From: Sphingomonas sp. MA1305
GTDB taxonomy: Bacteria; Pseudomonadota; Alphaproteobacteria; Sphingomonadales; Sphingomonadaceae
Direction: 5' to 3'
Length of the DNA stretch: 64,000 nucleotides
NCBI RefSeq assembly: GCF_016107325.1
Contig: NZ_RCVT01000001.1
Location: 558,001 to 622,000 of the forward strand
The notes under the pieces: model-generated
Databases searched by the model: none
Told to the model about the DNA's origin: nothing
Seen by the model: only the letters and a program-made list of their open reading frames with translations
Translations under genes and position numbers: made by a program
Shown: piece by piece, positions 17,813 to 26,468 of the stretch
How the letters are laid out: each line of letters begins with the position of its first letter
How positions within the stretch are numbered: position 1 is the stretch's first letter

Positions 17813-19456
17813 CTATCCGGCGTAGAGGCGGATCCCGGTCAGCAGCGCCCAGTAGAGCAGGCCCGCCAGCAGCATCGCAACGGGCAAGGTCAGGAACCAT
17901 GCCATCGCCATGTTGCGCACGGTGCGCCACTGCAGTCCGGCGCCATTGCCGACCGACGCACCCGCGACGCCGGACGACAGCACATGCGTCGTCGACACTG
18001 GCATGCCGAGCCCGTCGGCGAGCAGGATCGTGCTCGCCGCCATCAATTCCGCCGACGCGCCCATGCCATAGGTAAGGTGGCTCTTGCCGATACGTTCGCC
18101 GACGGTGACGACGATCCGCTTCCATCCAACCATCGTGCCAAGCCCGAGCGCGATCGCGACCGTCACCTTGACCCACAGGGGGATGTAGCGTGTGCCCTGT
18201 TCCAGGCTGCCGCCATAGCCCTTGATCTGTTCGAGTTCGCGTGCCGAGAAGCGCGCCTTGGCGCCCTCGTCGGCGACGATCTGCTTGCTGGCGTCGAGCA
18301 CCAGATACATGTCGGCGCGCAGGTTCGGCGTCGCCGCCGCCGGCACGTTGCTCAGCGCGCCGTAATTGCCGATCCGCTTGCCCACGTCGGCGGAGAGTGC
18401 GGCGAGGGCGCCGTAGATGTCGGGATTGTCGACGTGACGGGTCGACAAGCCCTTGGTGATCGTCGCGCGCGCCGCGTCGATCGACGCGGGCCGGGCATCG
18501 CCGTGTGCGGCGAACGTCGCCTCCGCCGCGCGCGCCTGCGCGACATAAGCGGGAGTGGCGCTCGACGGTACGGTGCGGTTGAGCGCATAGGCGGTGGGGG
18601 CGCAGCCGATCAGGATCAGCATGATCAGGCCCATGCCCTTCTGTCCGTCGTTGCTGCCGTGCGCGAAGCTGACCGCGGTGCAGGTGAAAACGAGCAGGGC
18701 ACGGATGCCTTTGGGCGGCGGCGCGTCGGCGGGCGGCTCGCGATACAGCTTGGGGTCGCGGAAGAAGCGCTTCATCACCAGGATCAGCACCAGTGCGCCG
18801 GCGAAGCCGACCAGCGGGCTGACCAGCAGCGTGATCAGCACCTTTTCCGCCTGGTGCCAATCGACCCCCGACGTGCCGCCGATCCCCTGCGACAGCAGCT
18901 GGTTGGCGAGGCCGACACCCAGGATCGATCCGATCAGTGCGTGGCTCGACGAATTGGGCAGGCCGACCGCCCAGGTCGCGAGGTTCCAGATCACCGCAGC
19001 GAGCAGCAATGCAAAGATCATCGCGAAGCCGCCGGCGGATCCGACGTGCAGGATCAGATCGACCGGCAGCAGCGTGACGATCGAATAGGCGACCGCCCCC
19101 GACGAGGTGACGACACCCAGGAAGTTGAAGAATCCTGACCACACCACCGCGATCGGCGCGGGCAGGGAATGCGTATAGATCACCGTCGCCACAGCATTGG
19201 CGGTGTCGTGGAAGCCGTTGACGAATTCGAAGCCCAAAGCAATCAGCAGCGCCAGGCCCAGGAACAGGAAGACGCCCGTCGCCAGTTGCTCGCCGACCTG
19301 CGCGGTGTCGCTGATGACGCTGAAACCGGCATAACCGAGCGCGCCGACCAGCACCGCAAGGAAGATCCAGCGTCCGGCGGGATGCAACTGCGCATCGAGA
19401 TGCGGACCGCGTGAGGATGAGGATCCTTCGTGCGGGGCGGAAGCGACGGTAGCCAT
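17813..19456 (-). CDS. Inorganic phosphate transporter, PiT family
   Basis: Low-affinity phosphate (metal-phosphate):cation symporter of 547 residues. The two PiT signatures are present in inverted-repeat halves: GFEFVNGFHDTANAVATVIY (about 85-104) and FAHGSNDGQKGMGLIML. About ten to twelve transmembrane helices flank a hydrophilic central domain of about 130 residues, as in PitA. VSTTHVLSSGVAGASV is another conserved block. Three direct repeats resembling a Pho box lie 23-51 bases upstream of the ATG, suggesting PhoB control, which is unusual for classical pit genes. The phosphoesterase and glycosyltransferase genes follow on the same strand. Confidence 0.94.
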   Translation of the reverse strand: MATVASAPHEGSSSSRGPHLDAQLHPAGRWIFLAVLVGALGYAGFSVISDTAQVGEQLATGVFLFLGLALLIALGFEFVNGFHDTANAVATVIYTHSLPAPIAVVWSGFFNFLGVVTSSGAVAYSIVTLLPVDLILHVGSAGGFAMIFALLLAAVIWNLATWAVGLPNSSSHALIGSILGVGLANQLLSQGIGGTSGVDWHQAEKVLITLLVSPLVGFAGALVLILVMKRFFRDPKLYREPPADAPPPKGIRALLVFTCTAVSFAHGSNDGQKGMGLIMLILIGCAPTAYALNRTVPSSATPAYVAQARAAEATFAAHGDARPASIDAARATITKGLSTRHVDNPDIYGALAALSADVGKRIGNYGALSNVPAAATPNLRADMYLVLDASKQIVADEGAKARFSARELEQIKGYGGSLEQGTRYIPLWVKVTVAIALGLGTMVGWKRIVVTVGERIGKSHLTYGMGASAELMAASTILLADGLGMPVSTTHVLSSGVAGASVGNGAGLQWRTVRNMAMAWFLTLPVAMLLAGLLYWALLTGIRLYAG

Positions 19457-19478
19457 GGCGTGCCGGTGCACCCTCGAT

Positions 19479-19507
19479 GTGACGAGTTCGTGACAGACCT
19501 GTGACGG
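19479..19507 (-). promoter_or_regulatory. Putative triple Pho box (PhoB binding site)
   Basis: On the minus strand, CCGTCAC, CTGTCAC and TCGTCAC occur in direct repetition with an exact 11-base period (spacers AGGT and GAAC). The known PhoB consensus is CTGTCAT, four bases, CTGTCAC. It lies directly upstream of the phosphate transporter. Caveat: only 22 bases separate the box from the chosen ATG, so transcription would start near the ATG and the mRNA would be almost leaderless, or the true start codon differs. Confidence 0.62.
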
Positions 19508-19606
19508 CCTATCCCATCGTCGCGCCCAACGCACGCCATTGATCCAGGTTGCAGCGGCGATGCTCCCGGTCGAAGCGGCAGAAGCGAAAGCGCCCCCAAA
19601 TTTACG

Positions 19607-19701
19607 GTCATCCCGGCGCAGGCGGGAATCCAGATGCGCAGGCGCCAACGATGGAGCCGCACCGTCGGCGTCTCTGGATCCCCGCCTGCGCGGGGATGAC
19701 G
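19607..19701. repeat. Pair of REP-like palindromes in inverted orientation
   Basis: GTCATCCCGGCGCAGGCGGG (19607-19626) continues into AATCCAG. It is mirrored by CTGGATCCCCGCCTGCGCGG, continuing GGATGACG (19674-19701). Each half is a hairpin, and the two are inverted relative to each other, a BIME-like arrangement, in the 349-base interval between the divergent Pit and FMN-oxidase genes. Apart from this pair and the Pho-box repeat, nothing else is recognisable there. Confidence 0.6.
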
Positions 19702-19805
19702 CAGCAGGCGCGCCGGAGGGCGCGCGACAAACCCCTACATATACCGCTTCAACCGCACCCCCAGCCGGCTTACCCTCACCGAAAACGATCCAAGGAGAGG
19801 CGCCC

Positions 19806-20963
19806 ATGGCCTATGGCGATTACCAGAATTTGATCTACGGCGCGGGCCTACAAGGCATCCAGCCGCGCTGGCCCGTCGACTTCGCGACGCTGGAGGCGCG
19901 CGCCGCCGCGGCGATGGAGCCCAGCGTGCTCGGCTATGTGCAGGGCGGCTGCGGCGACGAGACCACCCAGAGGCGCAACGCAGAGGCCTTCGCGCATTGG
20001 GGCATGGTGCCGCGGATGCTGGTCGATTGCAGCACGCGCGACCTGTCGGTCGAGCTGTTCGGCCTGACGCTGCCCAGCCCTTTGTTCATGGCGCCGATCG
20101 GCGTCACCGGTATGTGTACGCAGGACGGGCACGGCGATCTCGCCGCCGCGCGCGCGGCGGCCGCCACTGGCGTGCCGCTCTGCGCCTCGACCCTGTCGAA
20201 CGATCCGCTGGAAGCGGTGGCGGGTGCGATGGGCCAGACGCCCGGCTTCTTTCAGCTTTATACGCCGCGCGATCCGGAACTCGCCGCCAGCCTCGTCTCG
20301 CGCGCGGAAGGAGCGGGTTACAAGGCGATCGTCGTGACGCTCGACACCTGGGTCACCGGCTGGCGACCACGCGACCTCAACGTCGCCAATTTTCCTCAGC
20401 TTCGCGGCCACGTGCTGACCAATTATTTCAGCGATCCCGTCTTCCAGCGCTTACTCGGCAAGCCGCCCGCGCACGCGCCTTCGGAGGCCGTCGGGCTGTG
20501 GACACGCCTCTTCGGTAAGGTACTGACCTGGGACGATCTCGGCTGGTTGCGGTCGCTGACCAGCCTGCCGATCGTGCTCAAGGGCATCTGTCACCCCGAC
20601 GACGCGCGCCGCGCCGCCGATGTCGGGATCGACGCGATCTACTGCTCAAACCACGGCGGCCGCCAGGCGAATGGCGGGATCGCGGCGATCGACCTGCTGC
20701 CGGATGTCGTCGCGGCAGCTGGCGACCTACCGGTCCTGTTCGACTCGGGCGTGCGTTCGGGCACCGACGTCATCAAGGCCATCGCACTCGGTGCGCATAT
20801 GGTCGGCATCGGTCGACCCTATAGCTACGGCCTGGCGCTGGGCGGCGCGGAAGGGGCTGCCCACGTCCTGCGCTGCCTGCTTGCGGAGGCCGATCTGCTG
20901 ATGGCGGTCAACGGCTACCCGACGCTGGCCGCGGTGCGCGAGGCGGGCGCACAGCGAGTGTAG
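19806..20963 (+). CDS. FMN-dependent alpha-hydroxy-acid oxidase (lactate 2-monooxygenase/LldD-like)
   Basis: A 385-residue TIM-barrel flavoenzyme that oxidises an L-2-hydroxy acid such as lactate. Visible family elements are FMAPIGVTGMCTQDGH (FMN binding), FFQLYTPRD, VVTLDTWVTGWRPRDL, the catalytic block SNHGGRQANGG (active-site His and Arg) and FDSGVRSGTDVIKAIALGAHMVGIGRPYSYGLALGG for the flavin phosphate. GWRPRDLN and the long segment before TWDDLGWLRSL resemble lactate 2-monooxygenases more than the membrane LldD. The ATG has an excellent AAGGAGAGG site, so the long upstream open frame is not used. Confidence 0.9.
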   Translation: MAYGDYQNLIYGAGLQGIQPRWPVDFATLEARAAAAMEPSVLGYVQGGCGDETTQRRNAEAFAHWGMVPRMLVDCSTRDLSVELFGLTLPSPLFMAPIGVTGMCTQDGHGDLAAARAAAATGVPLCASTLSNDPLEAVAGAMGQTPGFFQLYTPRDPELAASLVSRAEGAGYKAIVVTLDTWVTGWRPRDLNVANFPQLRGHVLTNYFSDPVFQRLLGKPPAHAPSEAVGLWTRLFGKVLTWDDLGWLRSLTSLPIVLKGICHPDDARRAADVGIDAIYCSNHGGRQANGGIAAIDLLPDVVAAAGDLPVLFDSGVRSGTDVIKAIALGAHMVGIGRPYSYGLALGGAEGAAHVLRCLLAEADLLMAVNGYPTLAAVREAGAQRV

Positions 20964-21002
20964 GGAACGCCGGGCGGCCGCTGTACCGGCTTTTCACTCC
21001 GC

Positions 21003-21104
21003 GCCCCGGCGAAGGCCGGGACCTAGTCGGGACAGCCGGAGACGCGCCGAGACAGCTCGTTACCGCTGCTCCTCTCCGCGATCACGGCCTTCGCCGGGGA
21101 GGGG
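21003..21104. repeat. REP-like palindromic pair
   Basis: GCCCCGGCGAAGGCCGGGAC at 21002-21021 and the inverted ATCACGGCCTTCGCCGGGGA at 21081-21100 are two members of the window's palindrome family, facing each other behind the FMN-oxidase stop. They may cap transcripts from that gene. Confidence 0.55.
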
Positions 21105-21130
21105 AAAGGCCCGGGCGTCAGCGTAGAAAT

Positions 21131-21289
21131 CGCTGTCCTACAAACCATGCTCCCTCCTATAACTGCATCGATCGCGGCCTCGGGCCGGGATCACGGACGC
21201 GCCACGTCTTCCGACGCTCTTTCTCATCGCAACGATCGAAAAGCCGCAGGGGCCAAAAACGCAACGTTCAGGCGTCAAAACTGTCAAGA
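21131..21289 (-). other. Conserved non-coding element, copy A (reverse orientation)
   Basis: Read on the minus strand this interval holds three blocks. Block 1 (21289-21265) begins TCTTGACAGTTTTGACGCC and continues TGAACG. Block 2 (21228-21215) is GATGAGAAAGAGCG. Block 3 (21143-21131) is TTGTAGGACAGCG. The same blocks occur in the same order at 28839-28975, with blocks 1 and 2 almost identically spaced (36 and 37 bases between them). Neither copy is a leader of a neighbouring gene on its strand. It could be a small RNA, a tiny-peptide family or a mobile non-coding repeat. This and the REP pair are all I see in the 385-base gap 20964-21348. Confidence 0.5.
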
Positions 21290-21348
21290 CACTCGCGCCA
21301 ACTGCCGGCGGCCGGACCCTTTCGCCGCCTGAAGCGTGTTAGCGCGCG

Positions 21349-22440
21349 ATGCGCATCCCCTATGCCAATCTCGACCTGCCCGGCTGGGCCACCCGGCTGC
21401 TCGGCCTCGTCGGCCTCGTCGTGCTGGTGGTGCTGCTGCACCGCCTGCTGTTCGCCATCCTGAAACGGATCGCGGCGCGGACGGCGACCAAGGCCGATGA
21501 CATTCTCGTCCTCCGGCTGCGGCGGCCGAGCTTCTGGCTGCTGGTCGGGCTTGCGATGGCTGCGGCGACCCCGACGCTCGACTTGCCGCGTTTCTGGGAG
21601 ACGGTCTGGCAGCGCCTGCTCGGCATCGCCGCGCCGGGCCTGTTTGGCTGGATGCTGCTCGCGGCGCTGACCGCCTATCGCGACATCAGCGAGGTGCGCT
21701 TCGACATCAGCGGCCCCGACAATCTGCGCGCGCGGCGGCGGCGGACGCGGATTTCGATCCTGCACCGTATCGGCGTGTTCGTGCTGGTCATGCTGACCGC
21801 GATGATGATGCTGATGAGCATTCCGTCGGTGCGCACGATCGGCGTCACGCTCGCCGCCTCCGCCGGTGTCGCCGGTCTCGCGATTGGCGCCGCCGCGCAA
21901 CCCGCACTGAAGAACGTCATCGCCGGTATCCAAATGGCCTTTACCGAACCGATCCGCATCGACGACGTCGTCATCATCGACAATGAATGGGGGCGGATCG
22001 AGGACATCCGCCTGACCTATGTCGTGGTGCGCATCTGGGACGACCGCCGCCTCGTCGTGCCGGTGTCGAAGTTCCTCGAGAACAGCTTCCAGAACTGGAC
22101 ACGGGAAACCAGCGCGTTGCTCGGCTCGGTCTTCTGGTACGTCGATCCCGCCGCCGACGTGCCGCGACTCCGGGAGAAGCTGGAGGAGGTGGTGCGCGCA
22201 TCGCCGCGCTGGGATGGCCGCTTCTACAACCTGCAGGTCACCGACTCGAAACCCGACGGAACGATGGAGTTGCGTGGGTTGATGACCGCCAAGGATGCCT
22301 CGACGGCCTTCGACCTGCGTTGCGAGGTGCGCGAGGCGCTTTATGCCTTTATCCGCACCGACATGCCGGAGGCGCTGTCGAAGACGCGGCTTATGCCGGC
22401 TCCGTCTCCGGCAACGGCACCTGCATCAGCGCCTCGGTGA
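21349..22440 (+). CDS. MscS-family mechanosensitive ion channel
   Basis: Small-conductance mechanosensitive channel of 363 residues that releases solutes on hypo-osmotic shock. Four hydrophobic segments are visible (about 15-38, 57-75, 88-108, 140-160). The pore helix ASAGVAGLAIGAAAQPALKNVIAGI (TM3, about 166-190) carries the Gly/Ala packing pattern typical of MscS. Then come the beta domain FTEPIRIDDVVIIDNEWGRIEDIRLTYV and the alpha/beta vestibule with NWTRETSALLGSVFWYV. The C-terminal 50 bases overlap the 3' end of convergent otsA. The neighbouring trehalose operon makes an osmotic-stress locus likely. Confidence 0.92.
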   Translation: MRIPYANLDLPGWATRLLGLVGLVVLVVLLHRLLFAILKRIAARTATKADDILVLRLRRPSFWLLVGLAMAAATPTLDLPRFWETVWQRLLGIAAPGLFGWMLLAALTAYRDISEVRFDISGPDNLRARRRRTRISILHRIGVFVLVMLTAMMMLMSIPSVRTIGVTLAASAGVAGLAIGAAAQPALKNVIAGIQMAFTEPIRIDDVVIIDNEWGRIEDIRLTYVVVRIWDDRRLVVPVSKFLENSFQNWTRETSALLGSVFWYVDPAADVPRLREKLEEVVRASPRWDGRFYNLQVTDSKPDGTMELRGLMTAKDASTAFDLRCEVREALYAFIRTDMPEALSKTRLMPAPSPATAPASAPR

Positions 22441-23800
22441 AGGTACGGCGCCACCAGCCGATATCCTCGCGGTTGATCACCGCCATCATCTTCTGCCAGC
22501 GCTCGATCCGTTCCTCGCGCGACATGCGCAGCGCCAGCATGATCGCATCGGCCATCTCCTCGGCCGAATAGGGGTTGATCAGCACCGCGTCGGTCAGCTG
22601 GCACGCCGCCCCGGCGAAGCGCGACAGGATCAGCACACCCGGATCCTCCGGGTTCTGCGCGGCGACATATTCCTTCGCGACGAGGTTCATGCCGTCGCGC
22701 AACGGCGTGACCAGCCCGATCTTGGCGGCGCGGTAGATGCCGGCCAGGACGTCGCGCGGATAGCCCTGGTTGACGTAGCGGATCGGCGTCCAGTCGATGT
22801 CGGAATAGGCGCCGTTGATCCGCCCCGCGATGCCTTCCAGGCTGGTACGGATGCGCTGGTAGCTGCCGACCGTCGCGCGGCTGGGCGGCGCGATCTGGAG
22901 AAGGAAGACCTCCTTCCGTTCTTCGGGATGTTCGGTGAGGAAGCGTTCGTAGCCGAGGAACCGCTCTTCCAGCCCCTTGGAATAGTCGAGCCGGTCGACG
23001 CCGACGATCATGTCGCGCCCGACCGCGCTGTCGCGCATCTGCCGGAAGGCGAGGCGGCCGCGCGTGCTGGTGGCGAGGCCGGCGAATTCCTCGGCGTCGA
23101 TGCCGATGGGTACCGCCATCACCTTCACATGCCGCTCGCCGAGCCGCAGCGTGTCGCCGTCGAGCACTGCGCCAAGCTCGTGGCAGGCATAGTCGACGAA
23201 CGAGCTCAGCCATTCTTCGGTGTGGAAGCCGATCACGTCATAGGCGAACATGGTGCGCACCAGCGCCTCCGCCTCGGGCAGGATCGACAGCAGACGGCGC
23301 GGCGGCCAGGGAATGTGCAGGAAGAAGCCGATGCGGTTCTTGAGGCCTAGCTTGCGCAGTTCCTCGCCGAGCGGGAACATGTGATAGTCCTGGATCCAGA
23401 CCGCGTCGCCTTCCTCGATCAAGGGGCGGACAGTCTCGGCGAAGCGGACGTTGACCCGCTGGTATCCGCCGGCGAACTCGCGCTCATATTCCGCCAGGTC
23501 GACCCGATAATGGAACAGCGGCCACAGCGTGCGATTGGCGTAGCCGTTGTAATATTCCTCGACGTCCTGTTCTTCCAGGTCGACCGTGGCGGTGGTCACC
23601 CCCTCGTTGCGGGCGAAGGTGATCTGGCCGGAATATTCCTCGGTCTGCTCGCCCGACCAGCCGAACCAGATCCCCTTATATTCGCGCAAGGCAGAGGCGA
23701 GCGCGACGGCGAGGCCGCCCTGCGACCCGGAATGTGAGCCAGTAGGTGCGGATACACGATTCGAAATGATGACGAGACGGTTCAGCGGATCGAACTCCAT
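22391..23800 (-). CDS. otsA: Alpha,alpha-trehalose-phosphate synthase (UDP-forming)
   Basis: GT20 enzyme of 469 residues that joins UDP-glucose and glucose-6-phosphate to trehalose-6-phosphate. Conserved points are RLVIISNRVSAP at the N-terminus, GWSGEQ, VWIQDYHMFPLGEELRK, GFFLHIPWPP (acceptor site), VDRLDYSKGLEERF, PPSRATVGSYQ, and TPLRDGMNLVAKEYVAAQ with the donor-binding glutamate. The ATG at 23800 gives the usual OtsA N-terminus and overlaps the GH15 gene by 19 bases. It is the last gene of the otsB-GH15-otsA operon, and its 3' end overlaps convergent mscS. Confidence 0.96.
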   Translation of the reverse strand: MEFDPLNRLVIISNRVSAPTGSHSGSQGGLAVALASALREYKGIWFGWSGEQTEEYSGQITFARNEGVTTATVDLEEQDVEEYYNGYANRTLWPLFHYRVDLAEYEREFAGGYQRVNVRFAETVRPLIEEGDAVWIQDYHMFPLGEELRKLGLKNRIGFFLHIPWPPRRLLSILPEAEALVRTMFAYDVIGFHTEEWLSSFVDYACHELGAVLDGDTLRLGERHVKVMAVPIGIDAEEFAGLATSTRGRLAFRQMRDSAVGRDMIVGVDRLDYSKGLEERFLGYERFLTEHPEERKEVFLLQIAPPSRATVGSYQRIRTSLEGIAGRINGAYSDIDWTPIRYVNQGYPRDVLAGIYRAAKIGLVTPLRDGMNLVAKEYVAAQNPEDPGVLILSRFAGAACQLTDAVLINPYSAEEMADAIMLALRMSREERIERWQKMMAVINREDIGWWRRTFTEALMQVPLPETEPA

Positions 23801-25563
23801 GGTTTCGACAACAGGGCGGCGCAGTTGATCATGCCGACGAGCGAATAGGTCTGTGGGTAATTTCCCCACAATTCGCCGCTACTTGGATCAATGTCCTCGG
23901 ACAGCAAGCCCGCTGCGGTGCGGCGTGCCAGCATCTCGTCGAACAACGCGCGCGCATCCTCCGACCGGCCGGTGAAGTGCAGCGCCTCGATCAGCCAAAA
24001 GGTGCAGACGTTGAACGCCGTCTCCGGCAGGCCGAAATCATCCTCCGTGTCGTAGCGCAGCATGTGGCTGCCGCGGCGCAGGCCCTTCTCGACAGCCTCC
24101 AGCGTGCCGATGAAGCGCGGATCGTTGGGTTGGAAGAACCTGAGGTCGAGCAGCTGGATCAGGCTGGCATCGAGGTCGTCGCCGGAGAAGGTCGCGGACA
24201 TCCGGTTGGTCTCCGGCCGCCAGGCGCGCGTCTCGATCTCGCGACGGATCGTGTCGGCGCGATCCTGCCAGAAGGCGCGGCGATCCTCGAACCCCAGGGC
24301 CTGCGCGGCATTGGCCAGCCGATCGCAGGCCGCCCAGCACATCGCGCTCGAATAGGTGTGGACGCTCTGCCGCGTGCGCAGCTCCCACAGGCCGGCGTCG
24401 GGCTGGTCGTGGAATTTCCACGCGCGCTCGCCGACCCGCTCCAGGCTCTCGAAATCCTCGCGGCCGGATTGGCGGAACAGCCGCTGGTCGAAGAAGGCGT
24501 GGACGCTGCACAAGACGATCTGGCCATAGGCGTCGTGCTGGACCTGTTCATAGGCCTGGTTGCCGACGCGGACCGGCCCCATGCCACGATAGCCGGGCAG
24601 GGCGGGGGCGAACCGTTCCTCCAGCGTCGCCTCGCCGAGCACGCCATAGAGCGGCTGAATATGGCCACCCCGCGCGCTGTCGACGATGTTGCGCAGATAG
24701 CCGAGATAGCCCTCCAGTACGTCGAGCGCGCCGAGCCGGTTGAGCGCCTGCACCGTGTAATAGGCGTCGCGTACCCAGCAGTAACGGTAATCCCAGTTAC
24801 GCTCGGACCCGGCGTGTTCGGGTATCGAGGTGGTCAGTGCCGCGACAATCGCGCCCGTCTCCTCGTGCTGGCACAGCTTCAGCGTGATCGCCGAACGGAT
24901 CACCACGTCCTGCCATTCCAGCGGCACGGCGAGGCCGCGGACCCATTCCTGCCATTCCGCGGTGGTCTGGGCGAGCATCGCCTCGACCGTTTCGGCGAGG
25001 TCGCCGGCAAAGCCCTCGTCAGGCCCGAGGAAGAAGTGCAACGGGCGCTCGATCCGGAACGGCCGCTCTTCCTCGACCATGCCGATCGGCGCGGTGGTGG
25101 TCAGCCGCATCGCCATCGAGTCGAGCAGGACGCGCAGATGGTTCGACCCGCCGACCTGTTCGCGGCAAGTGCCGCCCCAGCCGCAGGTGGTGCGCATCTT
25201 GACCCGGATTCGCGGCGATCCCGCGACCGGCCGTACGATGCGGGCAAAAGCAACCGGGCGATAGGTGCGACCGTGACGCGAGAAGCGCGGGCAGAAGTCG
25301 ATCACCTCGATCGCGTTGCCGGCCGTGTCGGTGTGCAGGCTGACCAGGATCGGCGTGTTGCGGACGTAATATTGCTCGACGCTGGCCGAATCCTCGAGGT
25401 CGATCGACCAATAGCCGCCCTCCGGCTCCTTGCCGCCAACCAATGCAGAAAACAGCGGATCGCCATCGACCCGCGGCACGCAGGCCCAGACGACGCGGCC
25501 GGCACGATCGATCAGGGCGCTGACCTGGCAATTGCCGATCGGCCAGAGGTCGACGCTGCTCAT
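23782..25563 (-). CDS. Glycoside hydrolase family 15 (glucoamylase/trehalase-like)
   Basis: A 593-residue GH15 protein with an N-terminal beta-sandwich domain and a C-terminal (alpha/alpha)6 barrel. WPIGNCQVSALIDRAGRVVW is the typical opening. ERNWDYRYCWVRDAYYTV and the C-terminal LLSEDIDPSSGELWGNYPQTYS contain the acidic residues expected for general acid and base. Bacterial GH15 enzymes include both glucoamylases and trehalases. Overlap with otsB (ATGA) and otsA (19 bases) argues that it acts in trehalose metabolism, perhaps as an intracellular trehalase. There is no signal peptide. Specific activity cannot be assigned from sequence. Confidence 0.9.
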   Translation of the reverse strand: MSSVDLWPIGNCQVSALIDRAGRVVWACVPRVDGDPLFSALVGGKEPEGGYWSIDLEDSASVEQYYVRNTPILVSLHTDTAGNAIEVIDFCPRFSRHGRTYRPVAFARIVRPVAGSPRIRVKMRTTCGWGGTCREQVGGSNHLRVLLDSMAMRLTTTAPIGMVEEERPFRIERPLHFFLGPDEGFAGDLAETVEAMLAQTTAEWQEWVRGLAVPLEWQDVVIRSAITLKLCQHEETGAIVAALTTSIPEHAGSERNWDYRYCWVRDAYYTVQALNRLGALDVLEGYLGYLRNIVDSARGGHIQPLYGVLGEATLEERFAPALPGYRGMGPVRVGNQAYEQVQHDAYGQIVLCSVHAFFDQRLFRQSGREDFESLERVGERAWKFHDQPDAGLWELRTRQSVHTYSSAMCWAACDRLANAAQALGFEDRRAFWQDRADTIRREIETRAWRPETNRMSATFSGDDLDASLIQLLDLRFFQPNDPRFIGTLEAVEKGLRRGSHMLRYDTEDDFGLPETAFNVCTFWLIEALHFTGRSEDARALFDEMLARRTAAGLLSEDIDPSSGELWGNYPQTYSLVGMINCAALLSKPWSSIR

Positions 25564-26306
25564 GCCTGCGCCCGCGCGGCGGCGGCCTCCAACCAGTCGA
25601 GCGCCGCGGCGACGCCGTCGAGCCGATAGGCCGCGGCACTGGCGCGGGCGGCGCCGATCAGAATGCCGGCACCGCCCATGTTGGCGGCGGCCACCATCGC
25701 CGGTTCGTCGGTATCATCGTCGCCAAGGAAAACCGGCCGGAAACCCGCCATCGGCGCGGAGTCCATCAGCTTGACCAGCGCGCTGCCCTTGTCGGCGCCC
25801 GGAACGCGCACTTCGATCATCATCTTGCCGGTCTGCAGGTGCAGACCTGCTTCCGCGGCGAGGTCGCGCGCCAATGCGCCGCTGTCGGCGGCGGCGTCCG
25901 GAGCGGATCGGTAGTGGAGCGCCGCACCGAGCGGCTTTTGTTCGACGAGCACGCCGGGGCGTGTAGAGGCGAAGGATGTCATCTCGGCGACAATACGGTC
26001 GAGAGCGGCGGGTCGTTCCGCCATCGATTCTTTGCCGTCGGGCCAGGCCAGTTCGAGGCCATGGCTGCCGGAGACGGCGAAACCGGGATCGCCGAACAAG
26101 GTGCGGATGCCGGCGACGGGCCGCCCGCTGATAATGGCGACACGGCCGGCGAGCGCGCGTGACAGTCGCTCGACCAAGGCTTTGAGCCGATCATCCACGC
26201 ACACGGCGTCGGGGCGTTCCTGCAGTTCGACGAGGGTGCCGTCGAAGTCGAGGAACAGCGCGGCGTCACGCAACAGGTCGAGCGGGGGAGGGGGTAGATC
26301 GGTCAC
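25560..26306 (-). CDS. otsB: Trehalose-6-phosphate phosphatase
   Basis: HAD-superfamily phosphatase of 248 residues that dephosphorylates trehalose-6-phosphate. The nucleophile motif is FLDFDGTLVE (about 18-27), then IISGRPVAG (motif II region), SGSHGLELAW, the conserved lysine in GADKGSALVKLM, and the metal-binding FLGDDDTDEPAM (motif IV). It is the first gene of the operon, and its stop overlaps the GH15 start as ATGA. It is divergent from the S9 peptidase gene. Confidence 0.95.
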   Translation of the reverse strand: MTDLPPPPLDLLRDAALFLDFDGTLVELQERPDAVCVDDRLKALVERLSRALAGRVAIISGRPVAGIRTLFGDPGFAVSGSHGLELAWPDGKESMAERPAALDRIVAEMTSFASTRPGVLVEQKPLGAALHYRSAPDAAADSGALARDLAAEAGLHLQTGKMMIEVRVPGADKGSALVKLMDSAPMAGFRPVFLGDDDTDEPAMVAAANMGGAGILIGAARASAAAYRLDGVAAALDWLEAAAARAQA

Positions 26307-26468
26307 GAGGCGCTGCGTCTCCGATAGGGTGGCTCCGCGTCAATCCCCCATCGGGCGGCGCTGGTTCCCGCGACACGCGATGCATGGGGTTGTCGGCACG
26401 AAGCGGTATACGGTTGCGGCTTGCCCCGCTAACACAGCGGCGAACTGATGATCGAGGGGGGATGCCTG

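Noticed and set aside
16631..19138. An 835-codon plus-strand frame across the glycosyltransferase, phosphoesterase and Pit genes
   Set aside because: Mirror frame of three recognisable genes; no domain or ribosome-site support.
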